A DNA stretch of 64,000 nucleotides, from the NCBI RefSeq assembly GCF_025755255.1, contig NZ_JALIEB010000013.1:48671-112670 (forward strand), given 5' to 3'. Numbering within the stretch: position 1 is the stretch's first letter; each line of letters starts with the position of its first letter. Source of the stretch: Roseobacter sinensis (GTDB lineage: Bacteria > Pseudomonadota > Alphaproteobacteria > Rhodobacterales > Rhodobacteraceae). The notes under the pieces were generated by a model that made no database searches, had not been told where the DNA came from, and was given only the letters and a program-made list of their open reading frames with translations. The translations under genes and the position numbers were made by a program. This document shows, in pieces, positions 42,546 to 51,781 of this stretch.

Positions 42546-43107
42546 GCTGCCAGAGCCCTACGACCTTCTCCCGACAACTGCGCGTCAGTCGCAAACCATT
42601 GCGACTGGCGACGTGCTCTTTCGACAGGGTGCAAGGACCCTTGGCCTCTATGTGCTGAAGACCGGGCGCGTGCATCTCGAGCGGGTTGGTCCGAATGGCG
42701 AGCGGCTCATCATTCACCGGGCGACATCCGGGACCAGCTTTGCCGAAGCCTCGGTCTTTTCGGAGCGCTATCATTGCGATGCCATCGTGATGGATGCAGG
42801 TGCGTTGATCCGGATCGACAAATCCGCGGTTCTCGCCGGCTTTGCGAACCCGGACTTTGCGCGGACCTATGGACGCCAGGCGGCCCAACAGGTTCAGGCG
42901 CACCGGCAGATCATGGAAATTGTCGGCATCCGACGCGCCGAGGATCGGGTGATGGCGGGGATCGTCGCGGGTCTTCTGGAGGGCACCGTCGTCGACTTTG
43001 CCGCGCGCCTCCAGCTGACGCATGAGGCGACCTACCGTGCGCTGCGGGCGCTTGTCGAAGCGGGTCGGGTCAACAACCCATCCCGCGGAACCTACCGATT
43101 GGCCTAG
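42544..43107 (+). CDS. Crp/Fnr-family regulator
   Basis: This encodes 187 residues, short for the family (about 220-250). The cyclic-nucleotide-binding-like domain (15-115) reads GDVLFRQGARTLGLYVLKTG and SFAEASVFSERYHCDAI. The C-terminal HTH (VVDFAARLQLTHEATYRALR, about 145-165) is normal. The cysteine set of oxygen-sensing FNR is absent (a single cysteine is in the sensor domain), so it does not carry a 4Fe-4S cluster of that type. It probably controls the divergent gene and itself through the palindrome at its start. Confidence 0.85.
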   Translation: MLPEPYDLLPTTARQSQTIATGDVLFRQGARTLGLYVLKTGRVHLERVGPNGERLIIHRATSGTSFAEASVFSERYHCDAIVMDAGALIRIDKSAVLAGFANPDFARTYGRQAAQQVQAHRQIMEIVGIRRAEDRVMAGIVAGLLEGTVVDFAARLQLTHEATYRALRALVEAGRVNNPSRGTYRLA

Positions 43108-43553
43108 CTGTGACTGGCAAAGACCGATGTCGCGCCATCGGGCCCGACAAGCAGCGTATCAAACGTATCGCCGGCACCGGGACCGCCCATGCCAGGGGAA
43201 CTCATCGGCATACCCGGCACGCTCAGCCCGCGCGCCGCCGGTTGCTCTGAGAGAAGCCGGGCGATGTCTTCTGCCGGCACATGGCCCTCAATGAAGTAAT
43301 CGCCCACCACGGCGGTGTGGCACCCGGCCAGTTCCGGCGCGATCTGAAGCCCATTTTTCAGCGCATAGAGGGCGTCCTGATCGACATCCTGGGCCTCGAC
43401 CTGAAACCCGGCCTGCCGGACATGATCGACCCAGGCCGTGCAGCATCCGCAGGTCGCGGTTTTGACAACCTTGATGATGGGCCCGGCATCGGCCGTGGCC
43501 GAAAGCGCGATTGTGGCGGCAGCGCCGGTCAGCAGAAAGCTACGTCGTTTCAT
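43104..43553 (-). CDS. DUF411 metal-binding periplasmic protein
   Basis: This encodes 149 residues. A signal peptide (1-23) is followed by the DUF411 signature: IKVVKTATCGCCTAWVDH with C35, C37 and C38, then LAGCHTAVVGDYFIEGHVPA. DUF411 proteins are found in copper and silver resistance clusters, where they are thought to bind metal in the periplasm. The C-terminal methionine-rich PGMPMSSPGMGGP segment is consistent with copper. It overlaps the CDF exporter stop by four bases and is likely cotranscribed with it. Confidence 0.85.
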   Translation of the reverse strand: MKRRSFLLTGAAATIALSATADAGPIIKVVKTATCGCCTAWVDHVRQAGFQVEAQDVDQDALYALKNGLQIAPELAGCHTAVVGDYFIEGHVPAEDIARLLSEQPAARGLSVPGMPMSSPGMGGPGAGDTFDTLLVGPDGATSVFASHS

Positions 43554-44563
43554 ATGTCGTTTCCTTTTGAATTGTGTTCGAGATTAGCATCCGGAGCGGC
43601 ACTGTCGAGGTGATCGCGGTGCACGGGTGGTGCATGAAGCTCTGCCTGCGGCCCTATCGATTGCGTGACGTCCAAATCGTCCGCGTGGCGCTCGTCGAGG
43701 CAATCGGTTTCAAGCTGCAGGGTCACCATGTGAAACCGGTGATGCTTGGTCAGGTGCATATAGGCGGTCTCAAGGATGCGCGCGGCATCGGCAGGTTCTG
43801 CATGGCGCAGATGGGCCGAGAAGGCATGCTTGCCGCTGGTCAGGGTCCAGGCGTGGACATGGTGGACATCGAGAACGCCGTCCTGCGCGCGCAGATCAGC
43901 GGTCACGGCCGAGAGATCAGTATCCGCCGGGGTGCCTTCCAACAGAATATGCACTGCCTCGCGGATAACTCCGATCGAGGCCCAGAGGAGCACGACCCCG
44001 AAGGCCATACCAAGGATCGGGTCGATCGCCAGAAATCCAGTGAACTCGATGACAAGCGCGGTCACGATGATCAGCAGGCTGCCGACGAAGGTCTGGATGA
44101 TGTGCCAGAGGGCCCCGCGGGCGTTCAGATCATCCTGGCTGGATTTCCACATCAGGCCGAGCGAGATCACCTCGGTGACCAAGCCACCGAAGGCCACCCA
44201 GAGCATCGGTCCCGTGGGCAGATGGATCGGATTTCCCAGTCGCATCGCCCCCATCCAGATCACCAGAAGCGCCATGCCGAGAAGAAAGCCGCCATTCACC
44301 AGCGCGCCAATGATCTCTGCGCGATACCACCCGTAACTGCGCGCCATATCCGCCGGGCGGCGCGCGATCCGCTGCGCGATGATGGCGACGAGCACGCCCC
44401 CGACGGCGGACAACGTGTGAAACGCATCTGACAGCACCGCGATCGAGCCGGTCCAGAGCCCGACGGCCAGTTCGATCACGAAGTAGATGCCGGTCAGCCA
44501 GGCAGATATGACCAGAGCTTCTCCCGACGACGGCATATGTCCCGCATGTGAATGAGTGGCCAT
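43550..44563 (-). CDS. CDF-family cation efflux transporter
   Basis: This encodes 337 residues from the ATG at 44563. Six membrane helices fill residues about 15-210, preceded by the His-containing N-terminus MATHSHAGHM. The family pattern is SDAFHTLSAVGGVLVAIIAQ (metal site, with D for the usual HxxxD), and the second site lies in MALLVIWMGAMRLGNP to LWHIIQTFVGSLLIIVTALV. A cytoplasmic domain (DVHHVHAWTLTSGKHAFSAH) closes it. It probably exports zinc, cobalt or cadmium in exchange for protons. It is encoded between a DUF411 gene and a TVP38-type gene. Confidence 0.85.
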   Translation of the reverse strand: MATHSHAGHMPSSGEALVISAWLTGIYFVIELAVGLWTGSIAVLSDAFHTLSAVGGVLVAIIAQRIARRPADMARSYGWYRAEIIGALVNGGFLLGMALLVIWMGAMRLGNPIHLPTGPMLWVAFGGLVTEVISLGLMWKSSQDDLNARGALWHIIQTFVGSLLIIVTALVIEFTGFLAIDPILGMAFGVVLLWASIGVIREAVHILLEGTPADTDLSAVTADLRAQDGVLDVHHVHAWTLTSGKHAFSAHLRHAEPADAARILETAYMHLTKHHRFHMVTLQLETDCLDERHADDLDVTQSIGPQAELHAPPVHRDHLDSAAPDANLEHNSKGNDI

Positions 44564-44564
44564 G

Positions 44565-45212
44565 TCAGATCTCCTTCTTCGGCGTGCGGCGGTCGCGCCA
44601 GACCGCAAAGAGGACGGAAAGGGCGGTAAATGCTCCAAGCGCCAGCGCCGTCCAGGTGGCAGTTTGCACGTCCCCATTCATGGCTTCGCTGCCGAGACGG
44701 GCGAGCAAGAAGCTGGCCGGAATGATCCCCGCGAGTGTCGCCAGGGCAAACCGCCAAAGGTGCAAGACGCTCAATCCTGCAGCGTAGCTGACCATGTCGA
44801 AGGACAGGAACGGCAGAAGTCGGCTTCCGAAGACCAGAAACGTCAGTGTATTCTGTGACCCCAGAAGTCCACGTCCGATCGTCTCGCCGACATGGCGTTC
44901 CACGAAAGGGCGCCCCAGCCCGCGCGCGAGCAGAAACGCGGTAAGCGCGCCGAGCACGACGAGCAGTGTTCCGTAGGTGTGACCATAGGCGGCCCCGGCA
45001 GCCAGCGCGATCGGCGCCGAGGGCAGGGGACTGGCCACGATCGCCAGCGTCATCAGCGCCACGACCAGAAGCGGACCAAGAAGACCAGCCGCCTCGATCC
45101 AGCGCCGCAGGTCGTCGCGCTCCGGCAGATCGGCATCGAGCCCCACAAGGTCCGGACGCGCCAGGACGAGAAGTAAGAGCCCCAGAAGGACAAGAACAAC
45201 GACACGCACCAT
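44565..45212 (-). CDS. TVP38/TMEM64-family membrane protein
   Basis: This encodes 215 residues with five to six membrane helices. The family core is present: GLLGPLLVVALMTLAIVASP, PSAPIALAAGAAYGHTYGTL, and FGSRLLPFLSFDMVSYAAGL. TVP38/DedA-type proteins are inner-membrane proteins of uncertain transport function, often found with mercury or copper resistance genes. It starts three bases downstream of the next gene's end and ends two bases before the CDF start, so it is part of the same operon. Confidence 0.8.
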   Translation of the reverse strand: MVRVVVLVLLGLLLLVLARPDLVGLDADLPERDDLRRWIEAAGLLGPLLVVALMTLAIVASPLPSAPIALAAGAAYGHTYGTLLVVLGALTAFLLARGLGRPFVERHVGETIGRGLLGSQNTLTFLVFGSRLLPFLSFDMVSYAAGLSVLHLWRFALATLAGIIPASFLLARLGSEAMNGDVQTATWTALALGAFTALSVLFAVWRDRRTPKKEI

Positions 45213-45215
45213 GGC

Positions 45216-45602
45216 CTACCTCGTATAAAGCAGCACAAGAAAGGCTGCCGCCATCAGGTAAAAGACGACGCAAAACGGGATGTACCAGTGTGGGACCCGG
45301 GCAAGGCGGACCGCATTGTGATGGGCAAGATCCCATAGCGCATGGAGCGCGAGACCCAGAGGCAAGGCTGCCCAATGCCAAAGGAGACCCGCTACGGCCG
45401 CCGCCCCAAAGACGAGAGCAACCGCCAGCTCAGACCAGAACACGGAGCGACGGCCATCGGCGGCACCGAACCCGATATAGGCCCCGCCAATCAGGGCCAG
45501 TGTGACCGCTGCCAAGGCAAGCGAGTCTGCCTGTTCCAGGAGGAGGTGGGCGGGCATTGTGACCACAAAAAGCGCAAATCCGATCCAAGCGGGCGCCGCC
45601 AT
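45216..45602 (-). CDS. small membrane protein (DUF6010-like)
   Basis: This encodes 128 residues from the ATG at 45602 (an ATG at 45662 would add 20 polar residues). Four hydrophobic helices; characteristic motifs YIGFGAADGRRS and ALHALWDLAHHNAVR near the middle and WYIPFCVVFYLMAA at the end match the pattern of DUF6010 proteins. Function unknown. It is the first gene of an operon running to the DUF411 gene and stands divergent to the two-component regulator. Confidence 0.65.
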   Translation of the reverse strand: MAAPAWIGFALFVVTMPAHLLLEQADSLALAAVTLALIGGAYIGFGAADGRRSVFWSELAVALVFGAAAVAGLLWHWAALPLGLALHALWDLAHHNAVRLARVPHWYIPFCVVFYLMAAAFLVLLYTR

Positions 45603-45847
45603 GGTCCGGTGCACTGATTGGGCGGGATGTTGCCCCGATATGTCTGGTCTTGCGCCTGTCATGCCCCGTCAGATGGGGCTTCCAGCAGCTGGAGGGTCAA
45701 GACATGTCAGGTCTATTGATACATATTGCGACAAACGAGGTGCGGGTCTTTCCCGAAAGAACAGTCTATTCTGGCTGTTATGGAACTCAGTCTATTAAAC
45801 AGTGGGCCGATCGGCCAGACGTGCCGATGTGTGGGACCCGATCGCTG

Positions 45848-46576
45848 ATGGCGGCATCGGCGCATATTCTGGTCGTCGATGATCATGCCGAGATCCGGCA
45901 CTCCGTGACGCGCTACCTGGAGAAAAACGGGCTGCGCGCGACGGGAGCCAAAAGTGCGGGCGAGATGAATGCACGATTGAGCGAGGACAAATTCGATCTG
46001 ATCGTGCTCGATATCATGATGCCGGGAGAGGACGGGCTCGCGGCCTGCGCACGGCTGCGCCGGGAGCAGCAGAAAACCCCGATTCTCATGCTGACGGCGC
46101 TCGGCGACGATGACGCTCGGATCAAGGGGCTCGACACCGGTGCCGATGACTACCTGTCTAAGCCCTTCAATCCGCGCGAGCTTCTGGCCCGGATCAACGC
46201 GATACTGCGCCGCGCGGGAGACGGATACGCACCCCATGGCGGAACATTTGCGGGCAAGCGGGCCGTATTTGCCGGGATCACATTCGATCACGACGCCAGC
46301 CATGTCATTTGCCCCGATGGCACGGTCAATACACTGACCACGGCCGAAGCAAAGTTGCTGACGGTGTTATTGGAGCGTCCCCGGGCGGTGATCGGCCGGG
46401 ATGAGCTTCTGGAATTGAGCGCCGGCCGAGTCGCCGGACCATTTGACCGTACGATCGACAATCAGGTTTCGCGCCTGCGCCGGAAAATCGAACCCGATGT
46501 GCTTCGCCCCCGGATCATATCGACGGTGCGCAATGGTGGATATTGCCTGAACTGTGATGTGGAGGTCGAGGCTTGA
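45848..46576 (+). CDS. OmpR-family response regulator
   Basis: This encodes 242 residues. The receiver domain starts HILVVDDHAEIRHS, the phosphorylated aspartate is in FDLIVLDIMMPGEDG, and the lysine is in DDYLSKPFNPRELL. The C-terminal winged helix reads LTTAEAKLLTVLLERPRAVI to RLRRKIEPD. I chose the ATG at 45848; an upstream ATG (45827) is possible. The stop overlaps the histidine kinase start (TGATG). By context it regulates the metal/redox genes, but no binding site is identified. Confidence 0.88.
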   Translation: MAASAHILVVDDHAEIRHSVTRYLEKNGLRATGAKSAGEMNARLSEDKFDLIVLDIMMPGEDGLAACARLRREQQKTPILMLTALGDDDARIKGLDTGADDYLSKPFNPRELLARINAILRRAGDGYAPHGGTFAGKRAVFAGITFDHDASHVICPDGTVNTLTTAEAKLLTVLLERPRAVIGRDELLELSAGRVAGPFDRTIDNQVSRLRRKIEPDVLRPRIISTVRNGGYCLNCDVEVEA

Positions 46577-48027
46577 TGCGGATGGGATTCCGCTCACAGA
46601 TCGCCCTTTTGGTGGTGGTGGTCCTGTTCGTGGCGCAGGTCGTGGGTCTGTGGCTTTTTGTCGATGAACGGTCGCTTGCCGTGCAGGCGGCCATCGGCAG
46701 CGAGGCAGCTGGACGCGCGGCAAACGTCGCCCGCCTGATCGAGGAGGCACCGCCGACGTTGCATGAGGATATCGTGGCCGCGGCAAACTCGCCCCTTGTA
46801 CGCTTCGATCTCGGCGACACGCCTGCCGTAACGCATACCCACCATGATGAGAACGGAGCGATCGAAGCGCGGGTGCGGGCGCTTTTGAACGATGGCTACA
46901 CCCGCGATATCCGGGTCGAAGTGCATGAGATTGAACAGGGGCTGTTGCCGCTGCCGAACCTCTCTCCGGAAATGGCGGAAATGCACGCCGAGATGATGCA
47001 GGGCACCCTGGCGGCCCTCGAGATGGAGGTCTCGATCGCCATTGCCGGAGGCCAATGGCTGAACGTCGCCACCCGGTTCGAGCGGCCGCCCATACAATGG
47101 TCCTGGGCCTCCACGCTGTCTTTCGTGTTGACGGCAGCCGTTTTGCTGCTGGCGATCTTCTGGTTTCTTCTGACGCGCCTAACGCGGCCCCTGAATGATC
47201 TCGCCGCGGCAGCCGAGGAGTTCGGGCGCGGTGGCGGGCAGGGACCCCTCTCGCCGGTCGGCCCAAATGAAGTGCGGAACCTGACGACAGCCTTCAATGA
47301 CATGCAGACGCGCCTGGCTCGCTTTGTCACGGACAGGACGCAAATGCTGGCCGCCCTGGCTCATGACTTGAGATCGCCACTCACCGCGCTCAGGGTTCAT
47401 GCCGAGATGGTGGAGGATGCGGAGACCAAGACCGGCATCACGGCCTCTCTCGACGAGATGCAGGATATGGTGGAAGCAACGCTGGCCTATGCGCGCGGTG
47501 TGGGACAGGACGAGGCCCTGCAACGGACCGAGATTGGCGCGTTCCTGACCGACATTCGGGACGCAACCCACGGTGCGTTGGACGTGCGCCCGGGACCCGA
47601 GGCAACGGTGCAGATCAAGCCCAAGGCACTGCGTCGTGCTTTGCGCAATCTCATCGACAATGCGGGGCGCTACGGGCGCAACCCGACCCTGACCTGGGGC
47701 GTCTCTGACGAGAGCATCGAGATTTTGGTCGAGGACGATGGGCCGGGGATCCCCGATGACCGGTTGCGCGATGTCTTCCAGCCCTTCCTGCGCCTTGAGG
47801 GATCGCGCTCCCGCGAAACCGGCGGCCATGGGCTGGGCCTTTCAATCGCCCGCAGCATCGTTTTGCAACACGGTGGCACGATCTCCCTGTCGAACCGCGC
47901 GGAGGGTGGACTCCGTGCGCGCATTGTTTTGCCCGTGACTGCGCATCAATCCGCGATGACACCCTCGCCCGAGTATCCCGAAGCGCGCGCCGAAACCGGA
48001 TTTTCGGCTCGGACCAAAAAAGTGTAG
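46576..48027 (+). CDS. sensor histidine kinase
   Basis: This encodes 483 residues. A membrane helix (about 7-28), a periplasmic sensor (30-175, with HDENGAIEARV and HEIEQGLLPLPNLS), a second helix (180-205), a HAMP domain (RLTRPLNDLAAAAEEFGRGG), the phosphoacceptor ALAHDLRSPLTALRVHAE, and the ATPase domain with LIDNAGRYGRNP, DGPGIPDD and GGHGLGLSIARSI. Partner of the preceding regulator. The His-rich sensor (HTHHDEN) suggests metal sensing, only by inference. Confidence 0.9.
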   Translation: MRMGFRSQIALLVVVVLFVAQVVGLWLFVDERSLAVQAAIGSEAAGRAANVARLIEEAPPTLHEDIVAAANSPLVRFDLGDTPAVTHTHHDENGAIEARVRALLNDGYTRDIRVEVHEIEQGLLPLPNLSPEMAEMHAEMMQGTLAALEMEVSIAIAGGQWLNVATRFERPPIQWSWASTLSFVLTAAVLLLAIFWFLLTRLTRPLNDLAAAAEEFGRGGGQGPLSPVGPNEVRNLTTAFNDMQTRLARFVTDRTQMLAALAHDLRSPLTALRVHAEMVEDAETKTGITASLDEMQDMVEATLAYARGVGQDEALQRTEIGAFLTDIRDATHGALDVRPGPEATVQIKPKALRRALRNLIDNAGRYGRNPTLTWGVSDESIEILVEDDGPGIPDDRLRDVFQPFLRLEGSRSRETGGHGLGLSIARSIVLQHGGTISLSNRAEGGLRARIVLPVTAHQSAMTPSPEYPEARAETGFSARTKKV

Positions 48028-48148
48028 CGCCACCGTCCAACCGGCGGGTTGATACATAACCTTACAAAATTCCGGGCCTTCCTGCGTTCCGTCGCTCACT
48101 GATCTTCGATAGAAAACAAAGTGTTCGACATGGAAACGAGGCAGAGCC

Positions 48149-48718
48149 ATGCAGGCAAGAAATCGATCCTTTTGGTCGCGTCGTCATTTTGTCGGCGGCG
48201 TCGGCGCGGCGCTCCTGTTTGCGCCTTCGGTGCTGCGCGCAGAAACACGCGCACCGGTTCGGCGCAACGCTTCGAGCTTCAGAACCCACGATTGGCAAGA
48301 CCACTTCGATCATCTGGGCAAAGGCATCATTATCGCGGACACCAATTCCCGGGCGCTTCAGCAATGGACAGCCGACGGTGAAATGTTTCTTTATCCGACA
48401 TCGGTTCCAATGACGGATGAGCTGACGCGGCGGGGCTATACAGAGATCGTTTTCAAAGATCCTGAGCCGGATTGGACGCCCACGCCATCCATGCGCGAGC
48501 GCGATCCGTCCTTGCCGGCCTATATGTCGCCAGGTCCGGACAATCCGCTCGGGGTGCGGTCGCTGCATTTGACCTGGCAATATTATCGCATTCACGGGAC
48601 ACACGATACGCGCAAGATTGGTCGTCGTTCGTCGAGCGGCTGCATCGGCCTCTACAACGAACATATCATTGAGGTTTACAATCGGACACCGGTCGGAACG
48701 CAGGTCAAATTGATCTGA
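48149..48718 (+). CDS. L,D-transpeptidase (YkuD family)
   Basis: This encodes 189 residues. A signal peptide of the Tat type (WSRRHFVGGVGAALLFAPSV) starts the protein. The YkuD catalytic region has YYRIHGTHD and RRSSSGCIGLYNEHI, with the catalytic cysteine in SGCIGL. Such enzymes make 3-3 crosslinks or attach lipoproteins in the cell wall. The stop overlaps the cytochrome c start (TGATG), so it is cotranscribed with the copper genes. An upstream ATG at 48130 lies in another frame. Confidence 0.85.
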   Translation: MQARNRSFWSRRHFVGGVGAALLFAPSVLRAETRAPVRRNASSFRTHDWQDHFDHLGKGIIIADTNSRALQQWTADGEMFLYPTSVPMTDELTRRGYTEIVFKDPEPDWTPTPSMRERDPSLPAYMSPGPDNPLGVRSLHLTWQYYRIHGTHDTRKIGRRSSSGCIGLYNEHIIEVYNRTPVGTQVKLI

Positions 48719-49158
48719 TGGGGCGTTACACGATCTTATCCGTCGCCCTTGCGGTGGTTCTTGGCATTGGCTTCTGGTGGACAGGACCAACTGACGATGA
48801 CGTGGCAACGACCACGGACGACGCGTCTCGCGCCAACGGACCCATGGTCGATGTCGCCTTGCCGGAAGCGCTGTCGGCCAACGCGGAGGTCGGCAAACTG
48901 GCCTACGATGCGAAATGTGCAGCCTGTCACGGCGCAAATGCGGCCGGGCAGGACGGTGTGGCGCCCCCTCTTGTGCATAAAATCTACGAACCCAGCCACC
49001 ATGGGGATGCCGCCTTCCTTCTGGCGGCCAAGAATGGTGTCCGTGCGCATCATTGGCGCTTTGGGAACATGCCGCCGGTCGAAGGTGTCACCGATGGCGA
49101 TGTGAAAATGATCGTGGCCTACGTGCGTGAGTTGCAACGCGCGAATGGTATAAACTGA
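48718..49158 (+). CDS. cytochrome c (single haem)
   Basis: This encodes 146 residues. One N-terminal helix (about 5-24) serves as signal or anchor, and a class I cytochrome c domain follows: C67-A-A-C70-H71 binds haem, and the axial methionine is probably the one in FGNMPPVEGV. It is a periplasmic electron carrier. Placement just before copC, copD and a multicopper oxidase suggests that it accepts or delivers electrons for copper oxidation. Confidence 0.85.
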   Translation: MGRYTILSVALAVVLGIGFWWTGPTDDDVATTTDDASRANGPMVDVALPEALSANAEVGKLAYDAKCAACHGANAAGQDGVAPPLVHKIYEPSHHGDAAFLLAAKNGVRAHHWRFGNMPPVEGVTDGDVKMIVAYVRELQRANGIN

Positions 49159-49184
49159 CTGAAGAAACCGACGAAGGACGATCC

Positions 49185-49529
49185 GTGATATACAGAGTCG
49201 CACTGACAATTCTTTTGGCGCTGACCAGCGCGCAAGCCCTCGCCCATTCTGAAAAGGAAAGCATGACGCCTGCAGACGGAGCCATTCTTGACGCCGTACC
49301 AGAGACGATTGGATTGCGCTTCAACGATGGGATGCGATTGACGAAAGTCGAAATGACCCATGCTGAGACGCACACCGAGGCTCTGGACCTCGGCACCCAA
49401 TCCGGTTTTGTCAAAGAATTCTCGCTTCCTCTCACGCCCATGGGGCCGGGCATGTATCACATTGAATGGCGCGGGCTTGGTGTTGATGGGCACCCGATGA
49501 ACGGTGTCTTCTCGTTTGAAGTGAAGTGA
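49185..49529 (+). CDS. copC: CopC periplasmic copper-binding protein
   Basis: This encodes 114 residues with a GTG start preceded by GAAGGACG. A signal peptide (1-20) ends ALA-H, leaving an N-terminal His, which in CopC is a copper ligand. The domain ends with the CopC-like DGHPMNGVFSFEVK. CopC is a small beta-barrel that binds copper in the periplasm and passes it to CopD. The adjacent copD supports the call. The protein is slightly shorter than classic CopC. Confidence 0.85.
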   Translation: MIYRVALTILLALTSAQALAHSEKESMTPADGAILDAVPETIGLRFNDGMRLTKVEMTHAETHTEALDLGTQSGFVKEFSLPLTPMGPGMYHIEWRGLGVDGHPMNGVFSFEVK

Positions 49530-49532
49530 GCG

Positions 49533-50399
49533 GTGCCGGATATCTGGGGACAGGCTGCGGTTGCCACAAAGTTTTTGCTCTATCTCGGCGTCCTCACGAG
49601 TGCCGGGCTGATACTCTGTCGCCAAGTCTTTTCCGAGCAGTTGGCTGGGCTCGACCGTTTTCTACGCGCCTGGGCCGTCTTCTTTGCGCTTTTGGCGGCT
49701 GCAATGTCATTCCTCGGCTTTGCCGTGCGGGGCGCAGTGCTCATGGATGATGCTTCAGGCATGACTGATCTGGCGATCCTGGCGTTGCTCTGGGAAACGC
49801 CGCCCGGAGACGCCCTGCTGTTGCGGCTACTGGGCCTGGGGGCACTCCTGACCGGTGTGGTCTTGGGGGGGCGGTGGCTATGGGTCGCGCTCTTGGGCAG
49901 TTTCTTGGCAATCTGGAGTTTTTGCGAGATCGGTCATGTCGCCAGCGAAGATCGCCTGTGGTTTCAGAGCGTCTTGTTCGGTCATCTGATCGTTGCCGCA
50001 TTCTGGATCGGCGTCCTTCTTCCGCTCCATAAGCTTGCGGGGTCTGCGGACACATTGCGAGTTGCTGCCGTGCTTGGACATCGCTTTGGACAGGTCGCAT
50101 CTGTTGCGGTCCCACTCCTACTACTCGCTGGCGTGGTAATGACCTGGCGACTGGTGGGTTCGTTATCCGCGCTTCTCGGCACTGCCTATGGTTTGACACT
50201 TCTGGCAAAGATTGCCGTCGTGACGCTGCTTCTGGCCCTTGCCGCCATCAACAAAACACGGATTGTGCCCGCTTTGCAGAGCGGTGATCCCAAAGCTGGG
50301 CCGCACCTTGCAAGATCGATTTCTCTCGAATGGGTTTGTATCAGTGTCATCTTGCTTGCCACGGCTGTCTTCACCTCAATCCTAACGGTGCCATCATGA
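49533..50399 (+). CDS. copD: CopD copper-transport membrane protein
   Basis: This encodes 288 residues with a GTG start four bases past copC. Eight hydrophobic helices are visible, and the domain DUF/CopD pattern HLIVAAFWIGVLLPLHKLAG carries the His residue thought to bind copper. CopD works with CopC to move copper across the inner membrane. The last bases overlap the start of the multicopper oxidase (ATGA), so translation is coupled. Confidence 0.85.
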   Translation: MPDIWGQAAVATKFLLYLGVLTSAGLILCRQVFSEQLAGLDRFLRAWAVFFALLAAAMSFLGFAVRGAVLMDDASGMTDLAILALLWETPPGDALLLRLLGLGALLTGVVLGGRWLWVALLGSFLAIWSFCEIGHVASEDRLWFQSVLFGHLIVAAFWIGVLLPLHKLAGSADTLRVAAVLGHRFGQVASVAVPLLLLAGVVMTWRLVGSLSALLGTAYGLTLLAKIAVVTLLLALAAINKTRIVPALQSGDPKAGPHLARSISLEWVCISVILLATAVFTSILTVPS

Positions 50400-51781
50400 A
50401 ACTTTCAAAACGCGATTTTCTTCGCATGAGTGCTGCCGGTTTGGCGTGCATGCCGAATTCACTGTTCGCGCAGACAGACATGCGCGCGGTGACAGCCCGG
50501 GTCGCAGATATACAGCTTTTGCCTGATGACTATGGAAAAACGCAGATCTGGGGGTTCGATGGTATCGCGCCGGGCCCGGAAATCCGGGTTACGCAAGGCG
50601 CGCGGGTACAGAGACGTATTATCAATGAGTTACCCGATCCGACATCGACCCATTGGCACGGGATCCGCATCGACAATGCGATGGACGGGGTGGCCGGTCT
50701 GACGCAGGACGCCATTCGCCCCGGGGACAGCTTTGACTACGATTTCGTTGTCCCCGACGCGGGCACATACTGGTATCACGCGCACAACCGCTCGTTCGAG
50801 CAGGTCGCACGTGGTCTTCAGGGTGCGCTGATCGTCGAAGAGCCGGAGCCGATCGATATCGACCATGAAGAAGTCCTGATCCTCGACGATTGGCGCATCG
50901 ATCCGGAGACAGCACAGATTGCGGATACCTTCGGGGCGATGCATGACCTCAGCCATGCCGGGCGCCTTGGGAACTACATCACAACGAACGGCGTCTACAA
51001 TCTCGCGAAGAATGTGAAACGGCATGAGCGTCTGCGTCTGCGGCTGATCAATGCGTCCAACGCCCGGATTTTCCAACTTGCGCTGGAGGGGCTCGAAGGC
51101 TGGATTGTGGCCATGGACGGGATGCCGCTGGCCGTGCCGCAACCCGTGGAAGGTTCATTCCTGCTGTCGTCGGCACAACGGGTGGACCTGATCGTCGACG
51201 TGACCGCAGAGGTCGGCAGCGCGGGCCATATCGTGCAATTGAGCCGCGATGAAAGCTTTTCTCAGGTGGCTTTCGGGGTGACAGGCAACGGTACAAGCGC
51301 GCGGCGCGGAACGCCTCAACCCTTGCCGCCGAATGCCCATGCCATGCCCGATCTGGGATCGGCAAGGGACATCGGATTGCTGATGGAAGGGGGGGCCATG
51401 GGCGGCATGCGCGGTGCCATGATGGGCGGTCGGATGTCTTCGATGCGCGACATGATGGAGACAGGAAACTTCTGGGCCTTCAATGGCGCGGTGGGTGGCA
51501 TGGATGGTCCAGCACTGGCGGAGTTGTCGCGTGGCGAATCCGTTCGGCTGAAGATCACCAATGACACATCGTTTCCGCATGCCATGCATCTTCATGGCAT
51601 GCATTTTCACGAGATCGCACCCGATGGCAGTCTCGGCGCGCTGCGCGACACCACGCTGCTCGACCGGGGCGAAGTGCGCGACATTGCTTTCGTGGCAGAC
51701 AACCCCGGAAAATGGCTGCTGCATTGCCATATGCTGTCACACGCGGCGTCGGGCATGATGGCATGGGTCAATGTGGCATGA
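50396..51781 (+). CDS. multicopper oxidase (CueO/CopA type)
   Basis: This encodes 461 residues from the ATG at 50396. A signal peptide (KLSKRDFLRMSAAGLACM) precedes three cupredoxin domains. Copper ligands are visible: H-W-H at 86-88, W-Y-H-A-H (126-130), HLHGMHFHEI, and HCHMLSHAASGMMAW at the C-terminus with the type 1 cysteine. A methionine-rich loop (MGGMRGAMMGGRMSSMRDMM) lies before the last domain, as in copper-handling oxidases. It probably oxidises Cu(I) in the periplasm. The gene is coupled to copD and to the next cytochrome c. Confidence 0.88.
   Translation: MKLSKRDFLRMSAAGLACMPNSLFAQTDMRAVTARVADIQLLPDDYGKTQIWGFDGIAPGPEIRVTQGARVQRRIINELPDPTSTHWHGIRIDNAMDGVAGLTQDAIRPGDSFDYDFVVPDAGTYWYHAHNRSFEQVARGLQGALIVEEPEPIDIDHEEVLILDDWRIDPETAQIADTFGAMHDLSHAGRLGNYITTNGVYNLAKNVKRHERLRLRLINASNARIFQLALEGLEGWIVAMDGMPLAVPQPVEGSFLLSSAQRVDLIVDVTAEVGSAGHIVQLSRDESFSQVAFGVTGNGTSARRGTPQPLPPNAHAMPDLGSARDIGLLMEGGAMGGMRGAMMGGRMSSMRDMMETGNFWAFNGAVGGMDGPALAELSRGESVRLKITNDTSFPHAMHLHGMHFHEIAPDGSLGALRDTTLLDRGEVRDIAFVADNPGKWLLHCHMLSHAASGMMAWVNVA

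Noticed and set aside
42544..43107. The Crp-type regulator as an oxygen-sensing FNR
   Set aside because: The cysteine cluster needed for a 4Fe-4S sensor is absent.
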